A DNA stretch of 64,000 nt from Cupriavidus sp. 2SB (GCF_005503625.1 NZ_SCMX01000014.1:47373-111372), one strand, 5' to 3'. Shown: positions 45,012-53,525, counted from the stretch's first letter. The notes: generated by a model from the letters alone, not told the origin. Numbers and translations: made by a program.

Positions 45012-46322
45012 ATGTCCACCTCCAGCAGTACAGCCGGGGCAATGGGTGCGCAAGGCGGCCACGCCGCCCGCCCGCTGACCGGCCAGGACTACAAGACACT
45101 AGCGCTGGCCGCACTCGGCGGCGCGCTTGAGTTCTACGATTTCATCATCTTCGTCTTTTTCGCCAAGGTCATCGGCCAGCTGTTCTTCCCCGCATCCGTG
45201 CCGGACTGGCTGCGTCTGCTCCAGACCTTCGGCATCTTTGCGGCAGGCTACCTGGCGCGTCCGCTCGGCGGCATCATCATGGCGCACTTCGGCGACCTGC
45301 TCGGCCGCAAGAAGATGTTCACGCTGTCGATCCTGCTGATGTCGGTGCCCACGCTGCTGATGGGCCTGCTGCCCACCTACGCCACGATCGGCCTGCTGGC
45401 CCCGATGCTGCTGCTCCTGATGCGTGTCCTGCAAGGCGCCGCCGTCGGTGGCGAAGTGCCAGGCGCATGGGTGTTCGTCTCCGAGCACGTGCCCCCGCGC
45501 CACATCGGCTATGCCTGCGGCACGCTGACCGCCGGTCTCACGGCAGGCATCCTGTTGGGTTCACTGGTGGCCACGGGCATCAACGCCGTGTTCACGCCCG
45601 AGGAAGTCATCTCGCACGGCTGGCGTCTGCCGTTCATCCTGGGCGGCGTGTTCGGCGTGGGCTCGATGTACCTGCGCCGCTGGCTGCATGAGACGCCGGT
45701 GTTCGCCGAACTGCAGCAACGCAAGGCGCTTGCCGCCGAAATGCCGCTCAAGGCCGTGATCCGCGATCATCGCGGCGCCGTGCTGATCTCGGTTCTGCTG
45801 ACGTGGATGCTGTCCGCCGCCATCGTCGTGGTGATTCTGCTGACGCCCACCTATCTGCAAACCCTGTTCGGCTTCGATCCACGCACCGCCCTTGTCGCCA
45901 ATAGTGCGGCCACGCTGTGCCTGTCGGTGGGCTGTGTGGTGGCTGGCGTGCTGGCCGACCGCATCGGACCGCGCGTGACGCTGGTCGTCGGCGGCGTATT
46001 CCTGGCCGCCACGGCCTATGCGCTCTACACCACGGTGGGCACGCGCCCGGACCTGCTGCTGCCGCTCTATGCGCTGGCCGGTTTCTTCGTCGGCACGATC
46101 GGCGCGGTGCCGTACGTTCTGGTCCACGCCTTCCCGGCGCAGGTGCGCTTCTCGGGCCTGTCGTTCTCGTACAACGTCTCGTACGCGATCTTCGGCGGGC
46201 TGACCCCGGTGGTGGTCTCGCTGATGCTGAAGACCGACAAGCTCGCTCCTGCGCACTATGTCGTGGCCGTCTGCATCATGGGCATCATCACCGCCCTGTT
46301 CATCCGCAAGCGCGCAGTCTGA
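45012..46322 (+). CDS. MFS transporter, metabolite:H+ symporter (MHS) type
   Basis: 436 residues, 12 membrane segments. MHS-family features: AALGGALEFYDFIIFVFFA in TM1, FGIFAAGYLARPLGGIIMAHFGDLLGRKKMF (motif A with conserved RPLGG), VLQGAAVGGEVPGAWVFVSEHVP and FILGGVFGVGSMYLRRWLHETP. Relatives take up shikimate, alpha-ketoglutarate, citrate or proline with protons; substrate not known here. ATG 45012 starts the family-like region but has no clear Shine-Dalgarno; the open frame extends about 47 codons upstream without homology-like features. It ends at a strong bidirectional terminator and is flanked by an esterase gene on the other side. Confidence 0.88.
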   Translation: MSTSSSTAGAMGAQGGHAARPLTGQDYKTLALAALGGALEFYDFIIFVFFAKVIGQLFFPASVPDWLRLLQTFGIFAAGYLARPLGGIIMAHFGDLLGRKKMFTLSILLMSVPTLLMGLLPTYATIGLLAPMLLLLMRVLQGAAVGGEVPGAWVFVSEHVPPRHIGYACGTLTAGLTAGILLGSLVATGINAVFTPEEVISHGWRLPFILGGVFGVGSMYLRRWLHETPVFAELQQRKALAAEMPLKAVIRDHRGAVLISVLLTWMLSAAIVVVILLTPTYLQTLFGFDPRTALVANSAATLCLSVGCVVAGVLADRIGPRVTLVVGGVFLAATAYALYTTVGTRPDLLLPLYALAGFFVGTIGAVPYVLVHAFPAQVRFSGLSFSYNVSYAIFGGLTPVVVSLMLKTDKLAPAHYVVAVCIMGIITALFIRKRAV

Positions 46323-46352
46323 TCGCACCGGCGCCGTCCGGAAGCGATGACG

Positions 46353-46387
46353 AAAAAGGGGAAGGCCACCAGCCTTCCCCTTTTTTT
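46353..46387. terminator. bidirectional rho-independent terminator
   Basis: AAAAAGGGGAAGGC (46353-46366) pairs perfectly with GCCTTCCCCTTTTT (46372-46385), loop CACCA, with T-runs usable in both directions. It separates the converging MHS transporter and esterase genes. Confidence 0.88.
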
Positions 46388-46402
46388 CTTGCTCATTCCT
46401 GG

Positions 46403-47476
46403 CTAAACCATCCGCCGATGCTGCCGGAAGAACTGCCACATTAACCAGCTTGCGTCGGGCCCCAGGGCACTGTGATACGGCACCGCCGCATCGCCACCGC
46501 TCCAGGCGTGCCCCAGCCCCGCCACTTCGACGAGCCTGACGAGATCGCGGCCCCAACGTCCGAAGCGCGCCTCACGGCATTCGCCCTCGCCCACGGGTGG
46601 CGCATCGTTGGCGCAATCGAGCCGTTGCCCAAGCTGGTCGCTCAGGCCGTTGTAGGCCAGGAACTGCCGCGCCAGCAGCCGCCCATTGAGTGGATTCACC
46701 GCATCGTCGTCCAGACCGTGTAACACGATGGCCGGCATTTCCGGACCGCCAAGCGTCACCCCCGCCGCATCCAGCAGCATCGCCGGCGCTGTCTCGGACC
46801 CCTCGCGCATCGCCTTGAGGCCCCCGGCCGGTGTATCGGCCGCGCCGATCACCACACCGGAATGCAGGCCCACTGCGGCCACCTTGCCGGGATAGCGCAG
46901 CGCCACCACGGCGGCCATGGCCGCGCCGGCCGACAGGCCGGCCAGATAAATCTCGCCGCTACGCACATCGGGACGCGCAGCCAGTTCATCGATCAGCATG
47001 GAGACGGCTTGCGCCTCCCGCCCGCCAACTCCGGCACCCAGATCAAACCACTGCCAGCAACGGTGCACCGAACGGCGTAGCGGCTGCTGCGGATAGGCCA
47101 CGATAAAGCCTTCGCGCTCGGCCAGCGCATTCATCCGCGTGCCTGCGGCAAGGTTTTCGGGGGTCTGTTGGCAGCCGTGCAGCATCACCACCACGGGCAA
47201 TGCACCCTTGGCGCGGGACGGAATGTAGAGCCGATAGGAAAGCTGCGGCACCAGTTCGCCAGGCAGCGGCGCCAGCGGAAGCCTGAGCTCCTGCCATGCG
47301 CCGGGCAGGTCGTGAGGTGCGGGTTGGCCTGGCGCGGGATGTCGCGCCCGGACAGGGGCCGAAAACGGAAAATCGATCCGTTCCAGCCAGGATCCTGATT
47401 TTTGCAAGGCCCGGTACTGCGCTCGGCCCAACCGGCGCCATTGCGTATCCCAGGCCGGAGACAGGCTTTTCGCCAT
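46403..47476 (-). CDS. PHB-depolymerase-family esterase
   Basis: 357 residues, alpha/beta hydrolase of the esterase-PHB type. It has the oxyanion loop VVVMLHGCQQTPENLAAGTRMN, the nucleophile Ser about residue 182 in the lipase box GLSAGAAMA, a candidate Asp in VLHGLDDDAVNP and the His in GLGHAWSGGD. Family members hydrolyse short-chain polyhydroxybutyrate or its oligomers, or aryl esters. There is no signal peptide: the N-terminus MAKSLSPAWDTQWRRLGRAQ is hydrophilic, so an intracellular role is more likely. ATG 47476 has CAGGAG 8 nt upstream; the frame is open 40 codons further. It stands alone. Confidence 0.82.
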   Translation of the reverse strand: MAKSLSPAWDTQWRRLGRAQYRALQKSGSWLERIDFPFSAPVRARHPAPGQPAPHDLPGAWQELRLPLAPLPGELVPQLSYRLYIPSRAKGALPVVVMLHGCQQTPENLAAGTRMNALAEREGFIVAYPQQPLRRSVHRCWQWFDLGAGVGGREAQAVSMLIDELAARPDVRSGEIYLAGLSAGAAMAAVVALRYPGKVAAVGLHSGVVIGAADTPAGGLKAMREGSETAPAMLLDAAGVTLGGPEMPAIVLHGLDDDAVNPLNGRLLARQFLAYNGLSDQLGQRLDCANDAPPVGEGECREARFGRWGRDLVRLVEVAGLGHAWSGGDAAVPYHSALGPDASWLMWQFFRQHRRMV

Positions 47477-47651
47477 GTGAAGACTCCTGCTCGTCTGTGA
47501 ACGTGGCTCCTCCTTATTGTGCGACGCAGCATAACACAGACAAACGGCGTCATCCTCGCCATTGTCTGCAAGAAGCAACATGAGAAAAGGAAACAATTCC
47601 GGCCTTTGTCAGGTGCCGATTACACAGCCCCGGCGCAGCGCCTGACACGAA

Positions 47652-48518
47652 CTACCGCTCCGCTACCGGCGTCCAGCCCTCGGTAGACAGCGAACGGATG
47701 CCGCCCGCCCGGCTTGCGGTGGCGCTACCGAAGTCACGCTGATAAAAATTCCGGTCGCTATCGAGCAGAAAGGTGTGTACGCCGGTTTGGCCATAACGGG
47801 CGGGCCACGCAAGCAGTCCATACTTGGCCTTGCTTCCCGCAGGTGCCGCGATCACACGGAAACGATAGCCATAGAACGCCTCGTCAGGCGGCGTCTCGGG
47901 CACCATCGCCAGCGCGTCCGGTCCCAGCGGACTGTCGGTATCTATCGAGGCCGATGGCCAATATAGACCGTTGGTCTTGCCCGGTGTGCTGACCAGTTGC
48001 CGGGCATATGCCCCATTGCCAACCTGCTCGGCATAACGCTGCTGTGCGTCGGCCAGCTGCAACAGCGTGTCCATCGCCACAATTTCGTTGCGCCCGATTC
48101 GCCGCACCCGGACTTCGCGCTCACCGGCCTGCAGGTCGAACTGCCAGCCTGCTTGACGCTTGACGATGGGAACGGGGAAGGTCCACCCGCTCGGCCCCAC
48201 CTCGATACTCGCCGCGCCATCGCCCTGGCTGCGGATCGTATGATGCGCAGCCCATGCGCCAAGGAAGTCATAGACATCCTGCTGATCAAGCTGCGGCGGC
48301 AGAAGCCTGGTGTACTGGGCACCGAGCACACGTCGGAGCGCATCCTGGTCGCTGCGTGCCACGCCATCGCCGAGCGCATTCATTGCCGCTTCGGGGGACG
48401 GGAACATCTCCTGGGCCATGACCGGTGCGGCAACGCACAGCAAGGCAGCCATCGCCAGCATGCGCAACGGACGCAGCCGCAGCGCACGCCTGGTGTCACT
48501 TGTCTGTTCACGCATCAT
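47652..48518 (-). CDS. DUF2950-type secreted protein
   Basis: 288 residues. A Sec signal peptide (RMLAMAALLCVAAPVMAQ, cleavage near residue 36) is followed by the DUF2950 pattern: FPSPEAAMNALGDGVARSDQDALRRVLG, then GRNEIVAMDTLLQLADAQQRYAE, AFYGYRFRVIAAP, KAKYGLLAWPARYGQTGVHTFLL and the ending YQRDFGS. Function unknown; these proteins are probably periplasmic. It is translationally coupled to the DUF3300 gene: only 2 nt separate the TAA from the ATG, and the CGGAGATAA Shine-Dalgarno lies in the end of DUF3300. DUF2950 and DUF3300 genes are regularly paired (from memory), suggesting one process. Confidence 0.85.
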   Translation of the reverse strand: MMREQTSDTRRALRLRPLRMLAMAALLCVAAPVMAQEMFPSPEAAMNALGDGVARSDQDALRRVLGAQYTRLLPPQLDQQDVYDFLGAWAAHHTIRSQGDGAASIEVGPSGWTFPVPIVKRQAGWQFDLQAGEREVRVRRIGRNEIVAMDTLLQLADAQQRYAEQVGNGAYARQLVSTPGKTNGLYWPSASIDTDSPLGPDALAMVPETPPDEAFYGYRFRVIAAPAGSKAKYGLLAWPARYGQTGVHTFLLDSDRNFYQRDFGSATASRAGGIRSLSTEGWTPVAER

Positions 48519-48520
48519 CG

Positions 48521-49870
48521 TTATCTCCGACCATGACCGAGATGTCCGCCACCACCGCCACCATGAAAGCCGCCCCCGCCGCCGCCCGAGCGTTGCGGCG
48601 CGGAACGCTGCGGCATGGCGTGGTGCGGTGACTGGCCGCCCGTGCGCTGGACACTGTTGTTGCCGCGCTGAACCTGCTGGCGCTGCCGATCTCCATTGCC
48701 CGCGTCGCGGAATGCGTTGTCGCGATTGGCATTGCGGGAGCGGTTCCGCGCATCCGCCTGATCGGCACGTTGGCGATCCGCACCGGCTGCGCGTGGGTTC
48801 TGTCCCGCCTGTCGATTCACGCCCCGCCCGCCGTGCCCTTCGATCGATTGCCCGGTTCGACCCTGGAACGACTGCGCGGCGCGGTCGCGTGCAGCATCGC
48901 GCTGATTCTGCACACCGCCGCCACCCTGCCCCGGACGCTGGGCGCCCAACTGGCCGGTCTGGCCCGGCGGCCGATTCTGCTGTCGATTGGCCAGGCCCTG
49001 CTGGCGCTGTGCGTCGAACCGGTTCGACACGTTGGGATTGTTGTACGGGACGTTGCCGCGATTGGCCGGGTTATGCTGCCAGTTCACGTTGGCGCGGTTC
49101 ACGTCCAGCCGCTGGTTCACGTTGATGTTGTTGTAGCGATTGACGTTGATATTGACGTCGTGGTTGTTCCAGTTGAATCCGCCCCAGAGCGAATTGACCG
49201 CCGCCACGCCGAGACCGAAGCCGATGCCGGCCACGAGCGAGGTGGCAAACACCGATCCCGGCGGCGGCGGATAGTAAGCAGGCGGATAGGCCGGATAAGG
49301 CCACGCGCCATAGACCACCGTGGGGTTGTACGCCGGCACGTAGACCACCTGCGGGTTGGCCGGCTCGATCTGGACGATCGTCGTGCCGCCGCTCTGCTGG
49401 GTCACCACCTTCTGCTGTTCGGTGGTCTTGAGCGAGCCCGCCTGCTGCGCCTGCACGCGCAGCCGCTGGACGGAATCCATGACATCGTCGGGCTGGGCAA
49501 GGAACGCGTCACCCACCGATTGCACCCACTGCGGCTGGCGCCCCATCATGTCCATCACCGATGGAAACGCCACAAGCGATTGCACGCTGGGATCCCAGCC
49601 TTCGCTGGCCACGGCCTTTGTTGCCGCGTCGCCGGACAGGCTCGCATTCGCCTTCGACCACTGCGCGGCGGTTGCCACATCGGCCGGATAGGTAGACGCC
49701 ATCAGTACTTGCGACAGCAACGCATCAGGATAGAGCGCCACAGGCGCCAGCAGCTGATCGAGATGAGGCTTGTCGAGCTTGGCCTGCGCTAGCGCACTGC
49801 CTGTGCCGGCCAGCAGCATCATCCCCAGGCAACAGGACCACCGGGCAAGAAATCGTTGCACGCGAAACAT
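48521..49870 (-). CDS. DUF3300-type secreted protein with low-complexity C-terminus
   Basis: 449 residues. The signal peptide ends near SALAQAK. Residues about 30-210 are the DUF3300 domain: LDQLLAPVALYPDALLSQVLMASTYPADV, then FPSVMDMMGRQPQWVQSVGDAF and QVVYVPAYNPTVVYGAWPYPAYPP. A membrane-like stretch SVFATSLVAGIGFGLGVAAV follows, then an Asn-rich block (INVNRYNNINVNQRL) and a long Gln/Arg/Gly-rich tail ending HGGGGGG. GGAG precedes ATG 49870. Probably exported; possibly surface-associated or nucleic-acid-binding, judging only from its Arg/Gly-rich tail. Operon with DUF2950. Confidence 0.85.
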   Translation of the reverse strand: MFRVQRFLARWSCCLGMMLLAGTGSALAQAKLDKPHLDQLLAPVALYPDALLSQVLMASTYPADVATAAQWSKANASLSGDAATKAVASEGWDPSVQSLVAFPSVMDMMGRQPQWVQSVGDAFLAQPDDVMDSVQRLRVQAQQAGSLKTTEQQKVVTQQSGGTTIVQIEPANPQVVYVPAYNPTVVYGAWPYPAYPPAYYPPPPGSVFATSLVAGIGFGLGVAAVNSLWGGFNWNNHDVNINVNRYNNINVNQRLDVNRANVNWQHNPANRGNVPYNNPNVSNRFDAQRQQGLANRQQNRPPGQTGQLGAQRPGQGGGGVQNQRDAARDRAAQSFQGRTGQSIEGHGGRGVNRQAGQNPRAAGADRQRADQADARNRSRNANRDNAFRDAGNGDRQRQQVQRGNNSVQRTGGQSPHHAMPQRSAPQRSGGGGGGFHGGGGGGHLGHGRR

Positions 49871-49979
49871 GCTCGCTCCAGGTCAATGACGAATGGACTC
49901 ACGCAACTGCGCACCGCAACCTTCTACTATCGAACTCGCACCTGCTTGCCAACGCTTGCCTGCCGCCCCGTGCCAGAAC

Positions 49980-50348
49980 CTACTTGCGCGCCTGCGCGCA
50001 CTCCTGCCGATAGGCTTCCTCCAGCCGCTTGCGGTCGGGTGCGCGCTCCAGCGTGGAGTAGGTGCGTCCGTCGGCCGTGGTCACACTGGACTGTCCTTGT
50101 GACCATTGAGGTCCTGCGGGCAACGCGTTGATCTTGTCGAGCAACTGGCGGCAGTGCTCACGCTGTGAGGTCGAGAGCGTAGCGCCGGAATCGCCCACCG
50201 TGGAGGTGGCGGGATCGAGCTCAAGCATGCGCGGCGGCGCGGGCGCTACCATTGGCTCAGGCAGCTTGCCTTGCGCCATCACGTCGACAGGGGCACCGGA
50301 CATACCGACACATCCCACTGCAGCCAGGGCCACCAAAAACTTTCTCAC
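49980..50348 (-). CDS. small secreted protein of unknown function
   Basis: 122 residues from a GTG start at 50348, chosen because GTGGAG lies 8 nt upstream and the next residues (VRKFLVALAAVGCVGMSGA) make a signal peptide, cleaved near VMAQGK. The mature part is Pro-rich at first (KLPEPMVAPAPPRMLELDPA), then has STSQREHCRQLLDKINALPAGPQ and a charged end (DRKRLEEAYRQECAQARK). Two Cys in the mature part could form a disulfide. Not recognised as a known family. It lies 109 nt upstream of the DUF3300 gene on the same strand and may be co-transcribed. Confidence 0.6.
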   Translation of the reverse strand: MRKFLVALAAVGCVGMSGAPVDVMAQGKLPEPMVAPAPPRMLELDPATSTVGDSGATLSTSQREHCRQLLDKINALPAGPQWSQGQSSVTTADGRTYSTLERAPDRKRLEEAYRQECAQARK

Positions 50349-50456
50349 TGAAAACACTCCACAAATGCGTGGCGATGCCTGCATCGCCACGTAACGACAA
50401 TCCGGCGGCCATGAACGGAGGATGTCTGACACGACAGAGATCGCGTCATGCGCGCA

Positions 50457-50747
50457 TCAATGGTCGGACTTGCCATGACCACGGCGGCCGGTACGGTTGC
50501 GCAGCAGCTCGAGCCGCAGTAGCGCATCCGCAAGCATACTCTTGAGCCGGACGTTTTCTTCCTCGAGCTGGCGCATCCGGCGCAGATCCACGGCTTCGAC
50601 CTGGCGCGCGCCACCATATCGCGCACGCCAGCCATAGAACGAGGCATCGCTGAATCCATAGCGCGCACAAAGCTCGCGTACCGGGACGCCACTCGCGGCC
50701 TCGGCCAGGTACATGCGAATCTGCTCTTCCGAATAGCGCCTGTTCAC
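50457..50747 (-). CDS. orphan IS3-family OrfA-like helix-turn-helix protein
   Basis: 96 residues from GTG 50747 (GGAGG upstream). It matches the pattern of IS3-family OrfA: RRYSEEQIRMYLAEAASGVPVRELCARYGFSDASFYGWRARYGG (helix-turn-helix), then a Leu-rich zipper EAVDLRRMRQLEEENVRLKSMLADALLRLELL. No OrfB integrase, terminal inverted repeats or target duplication were seen in the flanks, so it is either a remnant of an insertion sequence or a domesticated DNA-binding protein. The frame is intact and keeps its zipper, which slightly favours retention of function. It lies 108 nt upstream of a small secreted protein gene. Confidence 0.7.
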   Translation of the reverse strand: MNRRYSEEQIRMYLAEAASGVPVRELCARYGFSDASFYGWRARYGGARQVEAVDLRRMRQLEEENVRLKSMLADALLRLELLRNRTGRRGHGKSDH

Positions 50748-51576
50748 CAATGCCTCCGCTCTGCGGTCAGCTCGCACGCGAGCCGATCAGCCTGCCGGCC
50801 TGTCCCGTCATCTGCCCGTAAGGTAGCCCACTGCCTGCGCAAACGGAATTCAGTGTCTTCGCGAACCGAGTTAAGCAATTTGGAAGCTTCGGCTCAGTCA
50901 ATCAGGCGCCGGTCAACGTCCTCATGCCTTGCCACGCGTGCCATGAGGCGGCACCAAATTTCGTGTTTCCAATTTGGAAATTTGCGAAGGCAAAGCAAGC
51001 GATTCAAACTTCAGCGGGGCCCTGACGTATCGCCCTGCGGAACAACGCAAACATGGCTGCGCACCGCTGCAAGGGCCAGCCAGCGCGGTTCGCGCGTTTG
51101 TATGCTTGTTCAAACAAAGCATCTGCACAAGGTCGGCAGGATTGCCGTATCGAACACCTTTTCTGGCGATTTGCTAAATGTTGTATTAAGATTTCCTCGC
51201 AACAACTAAATTTCAAACACCTGCAAAGACGCCTCCCGGCGTTACCAGACAGGTGTCCGGCGGCACTCACCGGCAACGGTGATGACACAGCGAGCCACCG
51301 GGTCCGGGCCTGAGGAAGAGGAGCCACTGCCGTAGCACACCCGCGATCGACACACCTGTCGAAGCGATGCGGTGACCGAGGTTGTACGAGAGTGCAACCG
51401 ACCGGTTGGCAATGCCCGGGCGTATCCAGGATGTCCCCCGCCCTTTTGCAGTTCGAGCTGTTCTGGTCTTCCGTGCTGTCGTGTCTTTTCTTGCGCAGCA
51501 TCGGCGTTGTTCTCAGGCAGTTGCAGTGCTTCGTCACAAGAAAAAAAATTGAAGTACCGGATCGGGAGAAGTCAGT
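50748..51576. other. gene-poor, AT-richer region between the OrfA-like gene and the LysR gene
   Basis: 829 bp. No gene was accepted; frames here (for example 51004-51585, minus) have poor composition and no start site. CAATTTGGAA occurs at 50876-50885 and 50970-50979, the latter inside the perfect palindrome TTTCCAATTTGGAAA (50966-50980). Upstream of the LysR gene is a run of A (about 51541-51550) and GGAGAAG before the ATG. The lower GC here contrasts with both flanks, as expected for laterally acquired or decayed DNA. Confidence 0.45.
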
Positions 51577-52530
51577 ATGCGCCACGTCAGCACCAAGTTA
51601 TTGCATGTGTTCGTCCTGCTCATGGAATACCGCGATCTCAGCGCGGTAGCAGCCTGCACTCAGGGGCGGATTCCCACCGTGGCCTATAGCCTCGCCCGGC
51701 TGCGCGAAATCACGGGCGATGCATTGTTCGTCAAGCGTAACGGCACGCTGGAGCCCACGCCTCACGCCATGCGGCTCGAACAGACAGCGCGCCAGATCCT
51801 CGCCAAATGGACCCAGCTCGTCCAGGCCAATGACCACACCGCGATTGGCGCTGCCCATGGACGACGACTTTCCATCGGCTTTTCGTCCTCGATTGGCGAC
51901 CCCGTGATCACCGAAATTCTCACGACGTTATGCGAACGCTTTCCGCATGACAGCTTTGTGACGCGGCCCGTGATCGCCGATGCGTCGCTAGGTGACACGC
52001 TCGACGCCGGCGAGCTCGACTGCGCGTTCGTAGTCGATGGTGCGCACGTTCCTGACAGCGTGATCCCGCATAGCATCATGGCCACGCCGCGCCGGCTGGT
52101 CAGCGCCAACCGTCATGGCACGAACGACGAGGCCGAAAGCGACTGGATTCTCTTGCAGGAGGATTGCGAGAGCAGCAGCCCGCTGCACGCATTCCTGGCA
52201 CGCCGGGCCAACACGCCCGGCCATCGTGAGACCGTGGTGCCCTCATGGCATTCGCAGATCACGCTGTTGCACGCCGCGGGCGGCATCTGCCCGATCCTGG
52301 ATTTCAACGTGCCGCTGGTGACCCGTGATCGCAAGACACGGCTGCTGGCACCGCCGGCCAGCTTCCCCGCCTGGGCCGCGCTGCATTTCTGGACGCCTCA
52401 GCACGGCGCAGACCGCACGGCACTGCGCGACATCATGGAGGTAGGTGCCTCGGTACTGCGCGATCCGCTCAAGGCCATCGACGGACGCCGCCACGCCAGC
52501 CCACCGGCCCGGCCGCTCGCAGTGGCCTGA
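51577..52530 (+). CDS. LysR-type transcriptional regulator
   Basis: 317 residues. The N-terminal winged helix is LysR-like but divergent: LLHVFVLLMEYRDLSAVAACTQGRIPTVAYSLARLREITGDALFVKRNGTLEPTPHAMRL. The C-terminal effector region (about 95-300) starts RLSIGFSSSIGDPVITEILTTL and includes LDAGELDCAFVV. GGAGAAGTCAGT precedes the ATG. LysR regulators usually act on a divergent neighbour; here the upstream side is an 829-bp gene-poor stretch, so its targets are not obvious. It ends at a strong terminator. Effector unknown. Confidence 0.88.
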   Translation: MRHVSTKLLHVFVLLMEYRDLSAVAACTQGRIPTVAYSLARLREITGDALFVKRNGTLEPTPHAMRLEQTARQILAKWTQLVQANDHTAIGAAHGRRLSIGFSSSIGDPVITEILTTLCERFPHDSFVTRPVIADASLGDTLDAGELDCAFVVDGAHVPDSVIPHSIMATPRRLVSANRHGTNDEAESDWILLQEDCESSSPLHAFLARRANTPGHRETVVPSWHSQITLLHAAGGICPILDFNVPLVTRDRKTRLLAPPASFPAWAALHFWTPQHGADRTALRDIMEVGASVLRDPLKAIDGRRHASPPARPLAVA

Positions 52531-52553
52531 TACGCCTCCACATCCCCACTGCC

Positions 52554-52592
52554 AAACGGCCCCGCGATGTCGCCATCGCGGGGCCGTTTCAC
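52554..52592 (+). terminator. rho-independent terminator after the LysR gene
   Basis: A perfect 16-bp stem: AAACGGCCCCGCGATG (52554-52569) and CATCGCGGGGCCGTTT (52574-52589), loop TCGC. Only a short T-run follows, but the stem ends in TTT. Confidence 0.8.
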
Positions 52593-52750
52593 ATTCCTCT
52601 GCGATTGCGCACACGAATTCCCCGCACTTTGCGAATCGTCTTACTTCGTTGAGCGCCTCACCGCATTACTCTCATCGTGCATCGCGATAGCGCCGGCTCG
52701 CCTCCCCGTTTGATCCGGCCTTGTCGCGAGCACGCAGTAGCTGCGTGTTT

Positions 52751-52785
52751 GCGCCGCGCGTCAATCCGCGTGCGGCGCCTTTTTC
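52751..52785 (+). terminator. terminator-like hairpin upstream of the response regulator gene
   Basis: GCGCCGC (52751-52757) pairs with GCGGCGC (52772-52778), with three more inner pairs, followed by CTTTTTCC. It lies in the 306-bp gap between the LysR terminator and the response regulator, 50 bp before the latter. With one terminator already at 52554 it may end a short transcript from within the gap or act as a leader attenuator. Confidence 0.4.
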
Positions 52786-52836
52786 CCCAATGCGAAACCC
52801 ATGGCAAATGCCATGTGAACAGGACAGGAGCGATGG

Positions 52837-53499
52837 ATGACGTTGAGGATACTGCTCGCCGATGACCACCCCGTCGTCATGGCGTCTGTCAGAGCCAAGG
52901 TGCAGGCGGTGGTCGGGTGGGATGTGTGCGGCGAAGTGGTCAGCGCCACAGAGCTATTGCAGCAGGTCGGACTGCTTCGGCCGGATATCGTTGTCACGGA
53001 CTACCACATGCCGGGTCCGGCCGAGCTCGATGGCGTGCGGCTGATTTCTGCGCTGCGCCGGCGGTATCCCGATACCTCGGTGGTGGTGTTCACGATGATC
53101 ACCAACCCGCTGGTGCTGCGGACAATCCTCGATGCCCGCGTGCAGGGACTGCTGCTCAAGGACTGCTCGCTGGACGAAATCCACACGGCAATCAATCGTG
53201 CGCAGCGAGGTTTCACCTACATCGGCAAGTCGGCATTGCGCGTGCTCGCGCCGGTGGATCTACGCAGCGTATTGCCCTGCGGTCGCGACGGCATCCAGAG
53301 GCTGTCTGCGCGCGAGATGGAAGTGCTGCGGCTCTACCTGACCGGACGGACCGTGACCGAGATCGGCGCCACGCTCTGCCGCAGCGTCAAGACCATCAGC
53401 CGCCAGAAGAACTGCGCCCTGCAGAAACTGGGCGTGACAAACGACCGCGAACTTTTCGAATGCGCCGCCCTTTACGGCCTGGTGCTTCCCGTCAACTGA
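52837..53499 (+). CDS. NarL/FixJ-family (LuxR-type HTH) response regulator
   Basis: 220 residues. The receiver (about 1-125) has the acidic pair ILLADDHPVVM and the phospho-Asp in IVVTDYHMPGPAELDG, plus a conserved Lys in GLLLKDCSLDE. The LuxR-type HTH (about 155-215) reads LSAREMEVLRLYLTGRTVTEIGATLCRSVKTISRQKNCALQKLG. The inserted GPAELDG and the overall length resemble BvgA/RcsB-type regulators. GGAG lies upstream of the ATG (a competing ATG 4 nt earlier is out of frame). No sensor kinase is adjacent, so it is an orphan here; the Hpt-like protein at the left edge is one of several possible partners. Confidence 0.88.
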   Translation: MTLRILLADDHPVVMASVRAKVQAVVGWDVCGEVVSATELLQQVGLLRPDIVVTDYHMPGPAELDGVRLISALRRRYPDTSVVVFTMITNPLVLRTILDARVQGLLLKDCSLDEIHTAINRAQRGFTYIGKSALRVLAPVDLRSVLPCGRDGIQRLSAREMEVLRLYLTGRTVTEIGATLCRSVKTISRQKNCALQKLGVTNDRELFECAALYGLVLPVN

Positions 53500-53519
53500 A
53501 TGCCATGCAAGCCGCTCGC

Positions 53520-53525
53520 TATAAT
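53520..53525 (+). promoter_or_regulatory. consensus -10 box upstream of cobB
   Basis: A perfect TATAAT in GC-rich DNA, 107 bp before the cobB start and just after the response regulator stop. No clear -35 box was found, so this is tentative. Confidence 0.35.

Noticed and set aside
47609..47647. Inverted repeat TGTCAGG/CCTGACA after the DUF2950 gene as a terminator
   Set aside because: Short stem, long loop and no T-run; too weak to list.
51004..51585. 193-codon minus-strand frame before the LysR gene
   Set aside because: Cys/Arg-rich composition, no start site, no recognised motif; it overlaps the LysR promoter.
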